From UTCHB3 sp964431385 (GTDB taxonomy: Bacteria; Bacteroidota; Ignavibacteria; Ignavibacteriales; Ignavibacteriaceae): a stretch of DNA of 19,370 nt. Shown one piece after another: positions 8,361 to 16,522 of the stretch. Location: the NCBI GenBank assembly GCA_964431385.1, contig CAYSJM010000064.1, forward strand, positions 1 to 19,370, read 5' to 3'. Position numbers and translations under genes: made by a program. A model generated the notes under the pieces. The model saw only the letters and a program-made list of their open reading frames with translations. It was not told the DNA's origin and ran no database searches. Position 1 is the stretch's first letter; each line of letters opens with the position of its first letter.

Positions 8361-9178
8361 ATTTCTATACTCTCATAAAATTTCTTTAGAACTAAAGCGT
8401 TTCTCTTATTATCAAATAACAATTTCCCAACTCTTGCAAAATATTCATCGAGAGGGCTAAAATACTCAGTGTATTCCTCAACAAAGTGACTGAACAATTC
8501 TTTTGAGGTCCTTACCGAAGTTGTGAAATATTCATCAAAAATTAAGCGGAGGTCTCCGGTGCGAAAAAAACGGTTTCTGACTAATGCCAGAAAGTCAGTT
8601 CCCAAAAGTGTAAATTTTTCATCGTTGTAAAATTCGAAATAATTTAGAAGTTCAGCCTCTGGATTGAAGGCAGGATATAAAATCGTTACATGATCGATAG
8701 GAATTGCAACGATACTCTTCCGAGTCTCCTTTATTAACAGGTTTGAATTCTTTCTGTGCCTGTCAGTATTTTCAACCCAAATGTCAAATAATGCTATTTT
8801 AAGATAGCTGAGAATAAATTCATCTCTTAGAAGGTGTTTCGGCTTGATTTCTATGGGTGCTAGAAAAATATTAAAATCCATGACATCGGGCAATAGTTTT
8901 GAGCCGAAACCAAGCGTATTGGATGAACTGATTCTGTATCTCGTCCGAATTTCTTCAGAAATTTAATCGTCACTGAAGTCGAGGATACAAACATCCGGAA
9001 CGGAGATATTCAACGCTTTCAACAAAAATGCTGCGAGCAGTTCATTTACAATACATGGATCTTGATCATGACCCGGTAATTTTCCAAAATATACTTCATG
9101 ATCAGTGGTTCTTACTTTAAACGGTTTATGGGTCGTTTTAATCTGTTCGAGTATCTCAGCAACTTTTTTAATTACCAT
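8357..9178 (-). pseudogene. HipA-like (HipA_2-type) kinase interrupted by one in-frame TAA
   Basis: From ATG 9178 the frame runs 71 codons, meets TAA at 8963-8965, and continues in the same frame to TGA 8357-8359, giving 273 codons with one internal stop. Before the stop come VYFGKLPG with a candidate ATP-binding lysine (K33) and VNELLAAFLLKALNISVP, the N-lobe pattern of HipA-like kinases. After it come VENTDRHRKNSNLL, the catalytic D-R-H-x-x-N loop (D139, N144), and IPIDHV with the metal-binding Asp162. The codons beyond the stop (ISEEIRTRYR, SSNTLGFGSKLLPD) look like normal coding sequence. So a single nonsense change, for example AAA to TAA, is the simplest explanation. A TTG (8893) or ATG (8881) could in principle restart translation, but would lose the N-lobe. 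HipA proteins are Ser/Thr kinases linked to toxin-antitoxin systems; the substrate here is unknown. Confidence 0.75.
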
Positions 9179-9499
9179 TAAAGCATACTTGGTTTTGGCA
9201 ACGATAATTTTTGAAATTGATTCATATCCGTTCCAGATGTAATGACAATTTTGTCGGAAAATCTATTAGACTTGCACATAAATGTTTTTTGCATGGGTCA
9301 AACAAACTTGACTTATAAAAATTCCTGAGTTATGCTCCTACACTACAAAAATGTTAATGCCCACACAAATCTAATTCGATTACAATAATTTAATAGTTTA
9401 AACTACTCTTATCGGATCTAGTAATTTGTATTTGATAGCACAGTAAAGTAAAATGTGAATATAATCAAATTTTACACAGGCCCACAAATTATGGACCTT
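9179..9499. other. intergenic region, no gene seen
   Basis: AT-rich spacer between the end of nth and the start of the kinase gene, both on the minus strand. It presumably holds the kinase promoter. Small inverted repeats are visible: GACAA/TTGTC (9244-9255) and GTCAA/TTGAC (9297-9312). No ORF, tRNA or clear promoter box could be supported. Confidence 0.5.
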
Positions 9500-10267
9500 T
9501 CACAACCTGTCAATCATCAAAAAATCGTTGTGCTGATATTTCTTCTCTTCAGCATGAAGGTTCTTATTTTCATATTTACATATTTTTAGCAGAGGGCAGT
9601 GAATACAGTCGGGATTCTGCGGTCTGCAAAATTCCCTCCCCAAGAGAATAAGATTGCTGTGAAAACTGTGTGCAAGTCCATCGGGAATCCTCCCAAAAAG
9701 CATTCTAAAAGTTTTCTCCGGCTGATTGCTTTCCACCAGCCCGACCCTGTTAACTATCCTGTTTACATGGGTGTCAACGGGACAAACATTCCGCCTCAAC
9801 GAGAACAGCAAAACGCACGAAGCAGTCTTCACCCCCACACCTTTATAAGAAGTGAGCTCATCAAGAATCTCCATTTCTCCCATTCCGCGAGTGTGTTCCA
9901 AATCCAGACTCCCCCTTTTTTCATAAAGGTCGTTTAAAACCTCAAGAATCGCAGCCGACTTCTGCTTGCCAAGTCCCGCAATCTTGATTTGCTGCTCCAA
10001 TTCAAACCTGCTTAATCCACGAACCTCTTCCCAACCGGTAAAATTCTGCTTCAGGTTTTGATACGCCCTCCACGAATTTTTATCATTCGTATTTTGCGAA
10101 AGTATTGTACCAATTAATACATCCAAAGGATTCTGCATCCCCTCATTTCGTTTTGGAATACCATAATATTCGCGAAGTAAGGAGTCAATCTGTTTTATCA
10201 GTACTTCAGAACTTCGGAGATTCGGTACTTCAGTACTTTTGTGTTTCGTTGCTTTAGTGAGTCGCAT
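9500..10267 (-). CDS. nth: endonuclease III (DNA glycosylase/AP lyase)
   Basis: 255 aa. Removes oxidised pyrimidines and nicks the abasic site in base-excision repair. The helix-hairpin-helix is LTSYKGVGVKTASCVL with catalytic Lys147. The catalytic aspartate is in CPVDTHVNRI (Asp165). The [4Fe-4S] ligands are C214-x6-C221-x2-C224-x5-C230, the exact classical spacing. LIGTILSQNTND (51-62) is the usual N-terminal helix motif. About 20 residues at the N-terminus (STEVPNLRSSEVL region) are encoded by an 8-bp tandem repeat (10198-10237) and are not part of the conserved fold. The only plausible start is the ATG at 10267, because no other ATG, GTG or TTG occurs before the conserved region. No Shine-Dalgarno is visible. 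The gene is divergent from glmM, with both starts in a 116-nt spacer that also contains repeat units. Confidence 0.95.
   Translation of the reverse strand: MRLTKATKHKSTEVPNLRSSEVLIKQIDSLLREYYGIPKRNEGMQNPLDVLIGTILSQNTNDKNSWRAYQNLKQNFTGWEEVRGLSRFELEQQIKIAGLGKQKSAAILEVLNDLYEKRGSLDLEHTRGMGEMEILDELTSYKGVGVKTASCVLLFSLRRNVCPVDTHVNRIVNRVGLVESNQPEKTFRMLFGRIPDGLAHSFHSNLILLGREFCRPQNPDCIHCPLLKICKYENKNLHAEEKKYQHNDFLMIDRL
10198..10237. repeat. 8-bp tandem repeats inside the 5' end of nth
   Basis: Five contiguous octamers on the + strand: TCAGTACT, TCAGAACT, TCGGAGAT, TCGGTACT, TCAGTACT. On the minus strand the consensus is AGTWCYGA, a permutation of the CGAAGTTC unit found at 11767-11814. The array is read through in frame by nth. 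Confidence 0.7.
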
Positions 10268-10350
10268 TTTTTACTAATTTTGAATAAATAATTTTTTAAA
10301 ATACTAAACTTTAGAAACACTTAAGTTCTGTAAACATTAGTTTTCAAATC

Positions 10351-10366
10351 CTAAAGTTCCGAAGTT
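10351..10366. repeat. short octamer repeat upstream of glmM
   Basis: CTAAAGTT and CCGAAGTT are two consecutive octamers, followed by CTAAAAAA. They belong to the same family as 11767-11814 and lie just before the glmM ribosome-binding site. Confidence 0.5.
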
Positions 10367-10383
10367 CTAAAAAAGGAGTTCAC

Positions 10384-11733
10384 ATGCCCACATTGATGGT
10401 CAGCATATCGGGAATAAGGGGAATTGTCGGCGACGGTCTCGACCCCGAAGTATTGGTTAAATTTATCTCTGCGTATGCCAAATGGATTGGCAGCGGAACT
10501 GTTGTAGTCGGTCGCGACTCGAGAATTACGGGTGCCATGGTCAGTTCGATAACCGCAGGAGCACTTAATGCACTCGGCATAAATGTGGTCGATATCGGTA
10601 TCGTCCCAACCCCAACCGTGCAGTTTGCAGTGAAAACTCTCGGTGCCCAAGGGGGTATTGCAATTTCAGCCAGCCACAATCCGAATGAGTGGAATGCACT
10701 AAAACTTCTGAATGCCACAGGTCAGTTTATGTCGCCTGAAGAACATAACGAAATGAAAAAATACCTCGGCGAACCGGCTGAGTACAAGAGTTGGGACAAA
10801 ATTGGACACACTACATTCAACTCGGAAATGCTTAAATTTCATAAAGAAAAAGCTCTTCAACTCCCCTTTATCGATATCGATCTCATCCGTTCAAAAAAAT
10901 TCAAAGTAGTTGCCGATTGTGTCAATGGTGCAGGTGTTTACATCATCCCCGAGCTCCTTAGAGACCTCGGTTGTGAAGTGATCGAAATGAATTGCGAAAA
11001 AACAGGAATCTTTCCAAGATTGCCGGAACCACTTCCCGAAAACCTCGTAGAAACTATGGCAAAGGTAAAAGAGACAGGTGCAGACCTCGCAGTGGTTGTT
11101 GATCCCGATGCCGATCGTCTGGTGCTCATTACCGATGAAGGAGAACCCTTCAGCGAAGAAAATACCATATCCCATGTGGTTAAATGGGTGCTTTCCAAAA
11201 CTCCTGGAAATGTAGTGGTTAATCTTTCCACCACCAGAACCGTGGATGATGTTGCTGAAGCTGCCGGATGCAAAGTTTTCCGTTCCCCCGTCGGTGAAGC
11301 AAATGTTGTGCAAAAAATGAAAGAAACCGGTGCAGTAATTGGTGGTGAAGGAAGTGGCGGTGTTATTTATCCTGCTCTTCACTACGGCAGAGATTCACTC
11401 GTGGGAGTGATAGTTACACTTCAACACCTCGCAGAATTTGGCGGCAAACTCTCCGATCTGAAACGGGCTCTCCCGCAATACAGCATCGCTAAAAAGAAAA
11501 TTGATATATCCGGCAAATCGCCCGATGAAGTGCTGGCTGCAATGGTCGAAAAATACAAACACGAAAAAGTTAATACCGACGATGGTCTCAGAATTGACTT
11601 CCCTGATCATTGGGTCCACTTCAGAAAATCAAATACTGAACCGATTATCCGTGTTATCGCTGAAACCACTTCGTATGACGAGGCTGTTAACCTCTGTGAA
11701 AAATACTTCGCAGAAATAACCAGCATGCTTTAG
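10384..11733 (+). CDS. glmM: phosphoglucosamine mutase / phosphomannomutase family enzyme
   Basis: 449 aa alpha-D-phosphohexomutase, cytosolic. The four family motifs are intact: the phosphoserine loop ISASHNPNEWNALK (Ser97), the metal loop DPDADRL (Asp240, 242, 244), the sugar-recognition loop GGEGSGG (320-326), and the phosphate-binding loop HFRKSNTEPIIRV (412-424). The N-terminus starts with ISGIRGIVGDGLDPE. The most likely role is glucosamine 6-phosphate to glucosamine 1-phosphate on the route to UDP-GlcNAc. The short 449-aa form and the DGLRIDFPDHWVHFRKSNTEP ending resemble the archaeal/Bacteroidota-type GlmM. Phosphomannomutase or phosphoglucomutase activity cannot be excluded from sequence alone. 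AGGAG lies 6-10 nt upstream of the ATG. Octamer repeats flank the gene on both sides. Confidence 0.9.
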   Translation: MPTLMVSISGIRGIVGDGLDPEVLVKFISAYAKWIGSGTVVVGRDSRITGAMVSSITAGALNALGINVVDIGIVPTPTVQFAVKTLGAQGGIAISASHNPNEWNALKLLNATGQFMSPEEHNEMKKYLGEPAEYKSWDKIGHTTFNSEMLKFHKEKALQLPFIDIDLIRSKKFKVVADCVNGAGVYIIPELLRDLGCEVIEMNCEKTGIFPRLPEPLPENLVETMAKVKETGADLAVVVDPDADRLVLITDEGEPFSEENTISHVVKWVLSKTPGNVVVNLSTTRTVDDVAEAAGCKVFRSPVGEANVVQKMKETGAVIGGEGSGGVIYPALHYGRDSLVGVIVTLQHLAEFGGKLSDLKRALPQYSIAKKKIDISGKSPDEVLAAMVEKYKHEKVNTDDGLRIDFPDHWVHFRKSNTEPIIRVIAETTSYDEAVNLCEKYFAEITSML

Positions 11734-11766
11734 GAATTGCTGAAGTTCTTTGTTGTTCCGAGACTC

Positions 11767-11814
11767 TGAAGTTCTGAAATTCCGAGGTTCCGAAGTTCCG
11801 AGGTTCCGAAGTTC
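11767..11814. repeat. array of six 8-bp tandem repeats downstream of glmM
   Basis: Six contiguous octamers: TGAAGTTC, TGAAATTC, CGAGGTTC, CGAAGTTC, CGAGGTTC, CGAAGTTC. A further unit, TGAAGTTC, lies apart at 11741-11748. It is noncoding and sits between glmM and the M1 peptidase gene, and is followed by a T7 run at 11823-11829. Confidence 0.85.
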
Positions 11815-11904
11815 TGTAAAGTTTTTTTGCCGTTCGTCAATAAATAGTATTGAAATTGCGGGTCTGTGCATAATTTGGCATTCGATTTATTATAGGATTC
11901 CAAA

Positions 11905-13752
11905 ATGCTCAAACCCGTTTTTTCTTTTCTGTTGTTTTTATTCCTCTGCGTGCCTTCAATTCTTGCCCAAAGTTCCGACCTCTTCATTTTCCGCGAATTC
12001 CAAAATGCAGTAAAAAAAGGAACCAGAACTTTTGACGGCGTTCCGGGTGAAAAATATTGGACAAACTCCGCCAACTACAAATTAAAAGCATCTATTGAAC
12101 CCGTAACAGGCAGAATCAGCGGCAGCGGTGTAATCGACTACTCGAACAACAGTCCCGATGATATCAAAAATCTCGTCCTCAATCTTTATCCCGATGTTTA
12201 CAAAAAAGGTGCTCCCCGGAATGTAAAGTTCCAACTCGAAGATATCACCGACGGAATGATAATAAGCGAATTAAAGATTAACGGTATCGATGTTCCCCCC
12301 GCCAAAATTCAACGAAACAAGGCAATCGGTTTCCTAAAACTGGCTGAACCAATTAAAAGTGGCACCAAATTAAAATTGGAAGTTAAGTGGGAATTCACGA
12401 TGCCTAAGAACCCTGATGACCGAATTGGCAGTTATGGCGATTCGTCATATTTTGTGGCATACTGGTATCCGCAGGTGGCTGTTTATGACGACATTTCCGG
12501 CTGGGATATGATCGGTTATGACGGCGAACATGAGTTTTATACCGATAACAACAGTTTTGATGTGGAGCTTAATGTGCCCAACGGAATACTCGTCTGGGCA
12601 ACGGGTGACCTGAAAAATGGTGAAGAAATTTACACGAAAGAGTGCCTCAACAAACTGAACAAACTTAAAAACAGCGATGAAGTGGCTGTGATGTGCGAAC
12701 CCGGTGAAGTGAAAAACCTCCTGCTCCCCGGCAAATCTCATACATGGAAATTTTCAGCGAATGATGTCCCCGATTTTAGTTTTTCAGTAGCAAACAGCGT
12801 AAGATGGGAAGCTACAAATCTGAAATTGGAAAATGGTAAAAGGAATATTCTGATAAGCTCGGTCTATGCACCCGGCGATTCCCTCTCACCCGAAGTGTTA
12901 AAACTCTCAAAGCACATCATCAAATATTTCTCCGAGGTTTTCCCCGCTGTTCCATATCCGTATAATTATATGACAGTTTTTAACGGAAGTGGTGGCATGG
13001 AATTTCCCATGATGGTAAACCAATCCACCGAAAGTGACCGCTGGTTAACAACTTATGTGACCACTCATGAAATCGCGCATATGTATTTTCCGTTTCTGAC
13101 GGGTACAAATGAAAAAAGATTTTCATGGATGGATGAAGGAATGGCGGTTTACCTTCCCCTCAGCGAACAGACTAATATTTTCCCCGGATTAAAATACGAC
13201 GAAATCAGTGCTGCAAACCTCAGCAAGAACATGGGAACCCAAAGCGATGTCCCTTTAATGGTCCCCTCTACTTTTGTTTATGGCCCTGCCCACATGATGG
13301 GTGCCTATTCAAAATCGGGTATCGCATTTCTGATTCTTGAAGATATCATCGGAAAAGATGTCATGCGTACTGCTCTGCAGAATTTCATCAAAACATGGAA
13401 ACACAAACACCCAACTCCCTATGACTTCTTCTTCTCAATAAATAAATCGAGTGGTAAAAATCTCGACTGGTTCTGGAAACCCTGGTTCTTTGAGTTTGGA
13501 TATCCTTCCCTAATCCTGAACGAAAGCGAAGCAAACACCAAACGAAAATTCGAAGTAATCAAAAAAGGCAATAGCCCTGTGCCAATCCACCTCGAAATTG
13601 AATACACCGACGGCTCAAAAGAAACAATTACCAGAACCGCCGAAGTTTGGAAAAATGGAGAGAAATCAGTAACTTTCGACCTCAAAGGAAATAAAGAAGT
13701 AAAGAAAATTTCCCTCGGATCACCAAAAATACCGAATGTTTTAATGCAATGA
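11905..13752 (+). CDS. secreted M1-family zinc metallopeptidase
   Basis: 615 aa. Residues 1-22 form a signal peptide (FSFLLFLFLCVPSILAQ). The zinc motif HEIAH (388-392) with the third ligand Glu411 in WMDEGMAVY gives the M1/gluzincin spacing HExxH-x18-E. The upstream GSGGMEFPMMV (361-371) is the counterpart of the GAMEN exopeptidase motif, here GGMEF. Tyr468 (MGAYSKSGI) is a candidate transition-state tyrosine. The region before residue 330 is the beta-sandwich N-domain. There is no sorting domain, so it is probably periplasmic or outer-membrane associated and acts on peptides. AGGA lies about 8 nt upstream of the ATG. The stop overlaps the start of the aminotransferase gene (ATGA at 13749-13752), so the two form a coupled operon. 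Substrate preference is unknown. Confidence 0.92.
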   Translation: MLKPVFSFLLFLFLCVPSILAQSSDLFIFREFQNAVKKGTRTFDGVPGEKYWTNSANYKLKASIEPVTGRISGSGVIDYSNNSPDDIKNLVLNLYPDVYKKGAPRNVKFQLEDITDGMIISELKINGIDVPPAKIQRNKAIGFLKLAEPIKSGTKLKLEVKWEFTMPKNPDDRIGSYGDSSYFVAYWYPQVAVYDDISGWDMIGYDGEHEFYTDNNSFDVELNVPNGILVWATGDLKNGEEIYTKECLNKLNKLKNSDEVAVMCEPGEVKNLLLPGKSHTWKFSANDVPDFSFSVANSVRWEATNLKLENGKRNILISSVYAPGDSLSPEVLKLSKHIIKYFSEVFPAVPYPYNYMTVFNGSGGMEFPMMVNQSTESDRWLTTYVTTHEIAHMYFPFLTGTNEKRFSWMDEGMAVYLPLSEQTNIFPGLKYDEISAANLSKNMGTQSDVPLMVPSTFVYGPAHMMGAYSKSGIAFLILEDIIGKDVMRTALQNFIKTWKHKHPTPYDFFFSINKSSGKNLDWFWKPWFFEFGYPSLILNESEANTKRKFEVIKKGNSPVPIHLEIEYTDGSKETITRTAEVWKNGEKSVTFDLKGNKEVKKISLGSPKIPNVLMQ

Positions 13753-14891
13753 ACAGTAAACTTCCCGGCGCACCCACAAGTATATTCGCAGTAATGTCGG
13801 CACTTGCGAAAGAGCATAATGCCATAAATCTCTCACAGGGATTCCCCGATTTTGATCTCTCTCCCGAACTTATCGAGTTGATGGATCAAAATATGCGTGC
13901 CGGCAACAACCAGTATGCACCCATGACGGGGGTTCAGCAACTGCGTGAAAGAATTTCGGAAAAAATCTTGAGCGACTATGGCAGATTCTACGACCCAAAC
14001 ACAGAGATCAACATAACCGCCGGTGCCACCCAGGCACTTTTCACATCCTTTAACTCTTTCGTCTTTCCAGGCGATGAAGTAATCGTGATTGAACCGGCTT
14101 ACGATTCCTATATCCCTTCAATAATTCTTAATGGTGGTGTGCCCGTCCCAATTCCTTTGGATAACAATTTTCGTTACGATTGGGACAGGATAAAATCGGC
14201 AGTTTCAGCAAAAACTAAGATGATTGTTCTCAATTCACCGCACAATCCACTCGGCACAGCTTTCCATGAAGAAGATATTGCCTCCTTGACCGAAATTACA
14301 AGGGATACAGATATTATTATCCTTTCTGATGAAGTCTATGAACATATTATTTTCGATGGAAGGACCCACTTGAGCGTGGCAAGATATCCCGAACTTGCTG
14401 AAAGATCGATTGTAATTTCATCGTTTGGGAAAACTTTTCATGCCACGGGCTGGAAGGTGGGATATGTTGCCGCTCCGGCAAAATTTATAGCTGAATTCAG
14501 GAAAATTCATCAGTTTACAGTTTTTGCAGTCAATACACCCGCTCAAATGTCGTACGCAGAATTTCTAAAAGACCCCGAACATTACCTCCATCTGAACGAA
14601 TTTTACCAACAAAAACGGGATTACCTGAACAGCTTTTTCCATAATTCAGGACTCCACTTCACCCCCGCAGAAGGTACCTACTTCCAAATTTACGACTATT
14701 CCCAATTCTCAAATGAAGATGATTTCACCTTCTCAAAAACTTTAACACAAAAAGCCGGAACAGCGGTAATTCCGCTTTCCCCATTCTACTCAACCCCCTA
14801 CACAGGTAAAAAAATCAGAGTCTGCTTTGCAAAAAAAGATGAGGTTTTGAAAGATGGAGCTGAAAGGATTTTGGAGTACTTGAGGGGCTGA
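13749..14891 (+). CDS. PLP-dependent class I/II aminotransferase, YbdL/methionine aminotransferase-like
   Basis: 380 aa fold-type I aminotransferase. PLP-binding residues are visible: Asn166 in NSPHNPLG, Asp194 and Tyr197 in LSDEVYEHI, Lys228 (Schiff base) in SSFGKTFHATGWKVGY, and Arg357 (carboxylate binding) in KKIRVCF. INLSQGFPDFD at the N-terminus and the SSFGKTFHATGWK block are typical of YbdL and kynurenine aminotransferase-like enzymes, which use methionine, aromatic amino acids or glutamine. Exact substrate is inferred. Translation is coupled to the upstream peptidase by a 4-nt overlap. The last codons (ILEYLRG) include GAGTACTTGAG at 14874-14884, repeated at 14898-14908 just past the stop. 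This suggests a repeat element has shaped the C-terminus. Confidence 0.92.
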   Translation: MNSKLPGAPTSIFAVMSALAKEHNAINLSQGFPDFDLSPELIELMDQNMRAGNNQYAPMTGVQQLRERISEKILSDYGRFYDPNTEINITAGATQALFTSFNSFVFPGDEVIVIEPAYDSYIPSIILNGGVPVPIPLDNNFRYDWDRIKSAVSAKTKMIVLNSPHNPLGTAFHEEDIASLTEITRDTDIIILSDEVYEHIIFDGRTHLSVARYPELAERSIVISSFGKTFHATGWKVGYVAAPAKFIAEFRKIHQFTVFAVNTPAQMSYAEFLKDPEHYLHLNEFYQQKRDYLNSFFHNSGLHFTPAEGTYFQIYDYSQFSNEDDFTFSKTLTQKAGTAVIPLSPFYSTPYTGKKIRVCFAKKDEVLKDGAERILEYLRG

Positions 14892-14908
14892 GAACCTGAG
14901 TACTTGAG
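14874..14908. repeat. 11-bp direct repeat across the aminotransferase stop codon
   Basis: GAGTACTTGAG occurs at 14874-14884 (coding) and 14898-14908 (noncoding), 24 nt apart. It resembles the AGTAC-containing octamers in the 5' end of nth. Confidence 0.55.
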
Positions 14909-14922
14909 TAAATTAAATATTC

Positions 14923-14960
14923 ATCCGTGAAATCCGTGGAAATCTGTGTTATCCGCGTAA
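14923..14960. repeat. degenerate 9-10 bp tandem repeat (ATCCGTGAA type)
   Basis: Four successive units: ATCCGTGAA, ATCCGTGGAA, ATCTGTGTT, ATCCGCGTAA. It is noncoding and lies between convergent genes. It differs from the octamer family in both unit and period. Confidence 0.6.
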
Positions 14961-15013
14961 CTATGTGAAATTTCTTCATAGTATGAATCCCGCGTCCCCT
15001 ACTATTTCAACAT

Positions 15014-16000
15014 TTACCATTCATCCCGGAAGAAATCTCCCAAATCAAAAACCTTATCCTGATCGAGGGGGAACCTGACCGGTAACTCCCTGATGGCTTT
15101 CTGCAAATCAATCCCCGCTCGTATGAATTCGGCCCTATAAAACTTTTTTTCTTCATCTGTCCTTTGCAGCCATCTCTCATTTTCATCCATCAACCGGCAG
15201 TCTTCCTTCCTGGCCTCTGTGAATTTATCGAGTTTTTCAAAAAATTCCTCCGCGCCGTTCCGGTTGAAATTCAGACTGTACAGGTCATTGTCCCGCGTGT
15301 ATGGCGACCCAGCCTTAGTCAGGGCAAGGATGGAATGAATCAGAGGTTTAAGAGGGAATATCTTGCCGGACCTGTTGATGGGAATGATCTGATAATTGCG
15401 GGGTGATTTCTTTTCGACAAACTCGCCGTTTTGCTCAGCAATATCGACCGCAAAGCGGTTGTCGGCAATTATCACATCCGCGTTGCGGGTCATCGCATCC
15501 GGTGTGCCATGGACATGATCTGTTGTACCAAAACAATACTCGAACAACTGATTGGCGAGGTAAACATGATTTTCCATGATCGACATTTCTGAGTACTTCT
15601 GCTTATTCATCCTGTTTTCGTTGGAGGCTTCTTCATAACTTTTCGTCATGAACAGAACGCTAACCTCCTCCTGTCTGAATCCAAGTGTGTGAAAGAACGA
15701 TAACACCCGCCTAATCCCCAGAAATGGAAGTTTCGACATGTTGACAATGTATATTCTCCCGGAATTGTCCGGATGGAATGCGTTCCCCGGACCGAAATAC
15801 CCACCCTCACCTTTTCTTGGAATCGATGTTCTGATAAACCCCCTTGTAAGATCAATTACTTTTTTTCTCCCCTTCAGTTGCTTCATGATCAGGTGCACCG
15901 GTGTACCCAGCCAGGGAACAAGTATCAATGCACTGTTTTCTTCGCAATTGCAAAGGTCTTCAAGCACTGACCCTTCATGGTTCAATAATTCCGTCCGCAT
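15014..16000 (-). CDS. uncharacterised cytosolic protein
   Basis: 328 aa from the ATG at 16000 (MRTELLNHEGSVLEDL). This start has a perfect GGAGG five nt upstream (16006-16010), so it is preferred over an in-frame ATG at 16039. No signal peptide or membrane segment is evident. Visible traits: a Cys-x-Cys pair (DLCNCEEN), an alpha/beta-looking first half with hydrophobic strands (ALILVPWLGTPVHLIM, KKVIDLTRGF, RIYIVNM, VSVLFM, ADVIIADNRF), a glycine-rich loop GEGGYFGPGNAF, and a charged helical C-terminus ending FDLGDFFRDEW. The strand order hints at a nucleotide- or cofactor-binding fold, but I recognise no family and assign no function. It is convergent with the aminotransferase gene, and its promoter would lie in the AT-rich region above 16040. 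Confidence 0.8.
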   Translation of the reverse strand: MRTELLNHEGSVLEDLCNCEENSALILVPWLGTPVHLIMKQLKGRKKVIDLTRGFIRTSIPRKGEGGYFGPGNAFHPDNSGRIYIVNMSKLPFLGIRRVLSFFHTLGFRQEEVSVLFMTKSYEEASNENRMNKQKYSEMSIMENHVYLANQLFEYCFGTTDHVHGTPDAMTRNADVIIADNRFAVDIAEQNGEFVEKKSPRNYQIIPINRSGKIFPLKPLIHSILALTKAGSPYTRDNDLYSLNFNRNGAEEFFEKLDKFTEARKEDCRLMDENERWLQRTDEEKKFYRAEFIRAGIDLQKAIRELPVRFPLDQDKVFDLGDFFRDEW

Positions 16001-16039
16001 AATATCCTCCGTTTTAATCTGTAATAAATTCGATTCCAA

Positions 16040-16522
16040 TTTAATAAACGAAAAATAGAAAGGACCTCTGGCAGGTTAAGAGAATGTTAAGTTTTTAGAT
16101 TAGATTTAACAATTCGTTAACATTAGATGACGAGCGAAAATTTTGGGATTTCGTAGATTGTTTTCAAAAAATTACCGATCTACAAAAATTTTCGTTTCAA
16201 TGTAATTTGGTAATCTACTAATTTAATTAGTAAACTTATTAATTAAAGCGTTTTTAAAACTTTTAAAATACTTGTTTCTATAAATATTGTTTGTATTTAA
16301 GAAAATTATGATTAATTTGGATCTTTGGATTTACGGGTGAGAAAGTTACCTTAAGTCTACAATTAGAAAATTCTGATCCAATGAGTAATTCAACGCATTA
16401 ATTAGTCGGTATCATGTGAGAAAGTCACATTTAAGATAGGATACTTTTTAACACAAAATATAAATCATAAGTTGATACAAAAATTCAGTTCATGTATGCA
16501 TAGCAAAAAGAAAGATCATATT
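16040..16522. promoter_or_regulatory. AT-rich intergenic region with inverted and direct repeats
   Basis: About 480 nt between divergent genes, clearly more AT-rich than the flanking genes. It holds: AATGTTAA/TTAACATT (16083-16090, 16117-16124); a long split inverted repeat, CGAAAATTTT...GTAGAT paired with ATCTAC...AAAATTTTCG (16135-16194); ACTAATT-T-AATTAGT (16217-16231); and two imperfect direct repeats beginning GTGAGAAAGT and ending TTAAG (16337-16355 and 16416-16435). The repeats are seen directly. A regulatory role for the nuclease genes downstream is inferred. Confidence 0.5.

Noticed and set aside
8357..8893. C-terminal kinase fragment as an independent gene starting at TTG 8893
   Set aside because: It is in the same frame as the upstream fragment, with coding-like sequence joining them, no ribosome-binding site could be recognised, and it would lack the ATP-binding N-lobe. 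One gene with a nonsense codon explains it better.
10351..11382. Long minus-strand open frames opposite glmM
   Set aside because: They have no recognisable motifs, while the plus strand carries every phosphohexomutase signature; these are antisense shadows.
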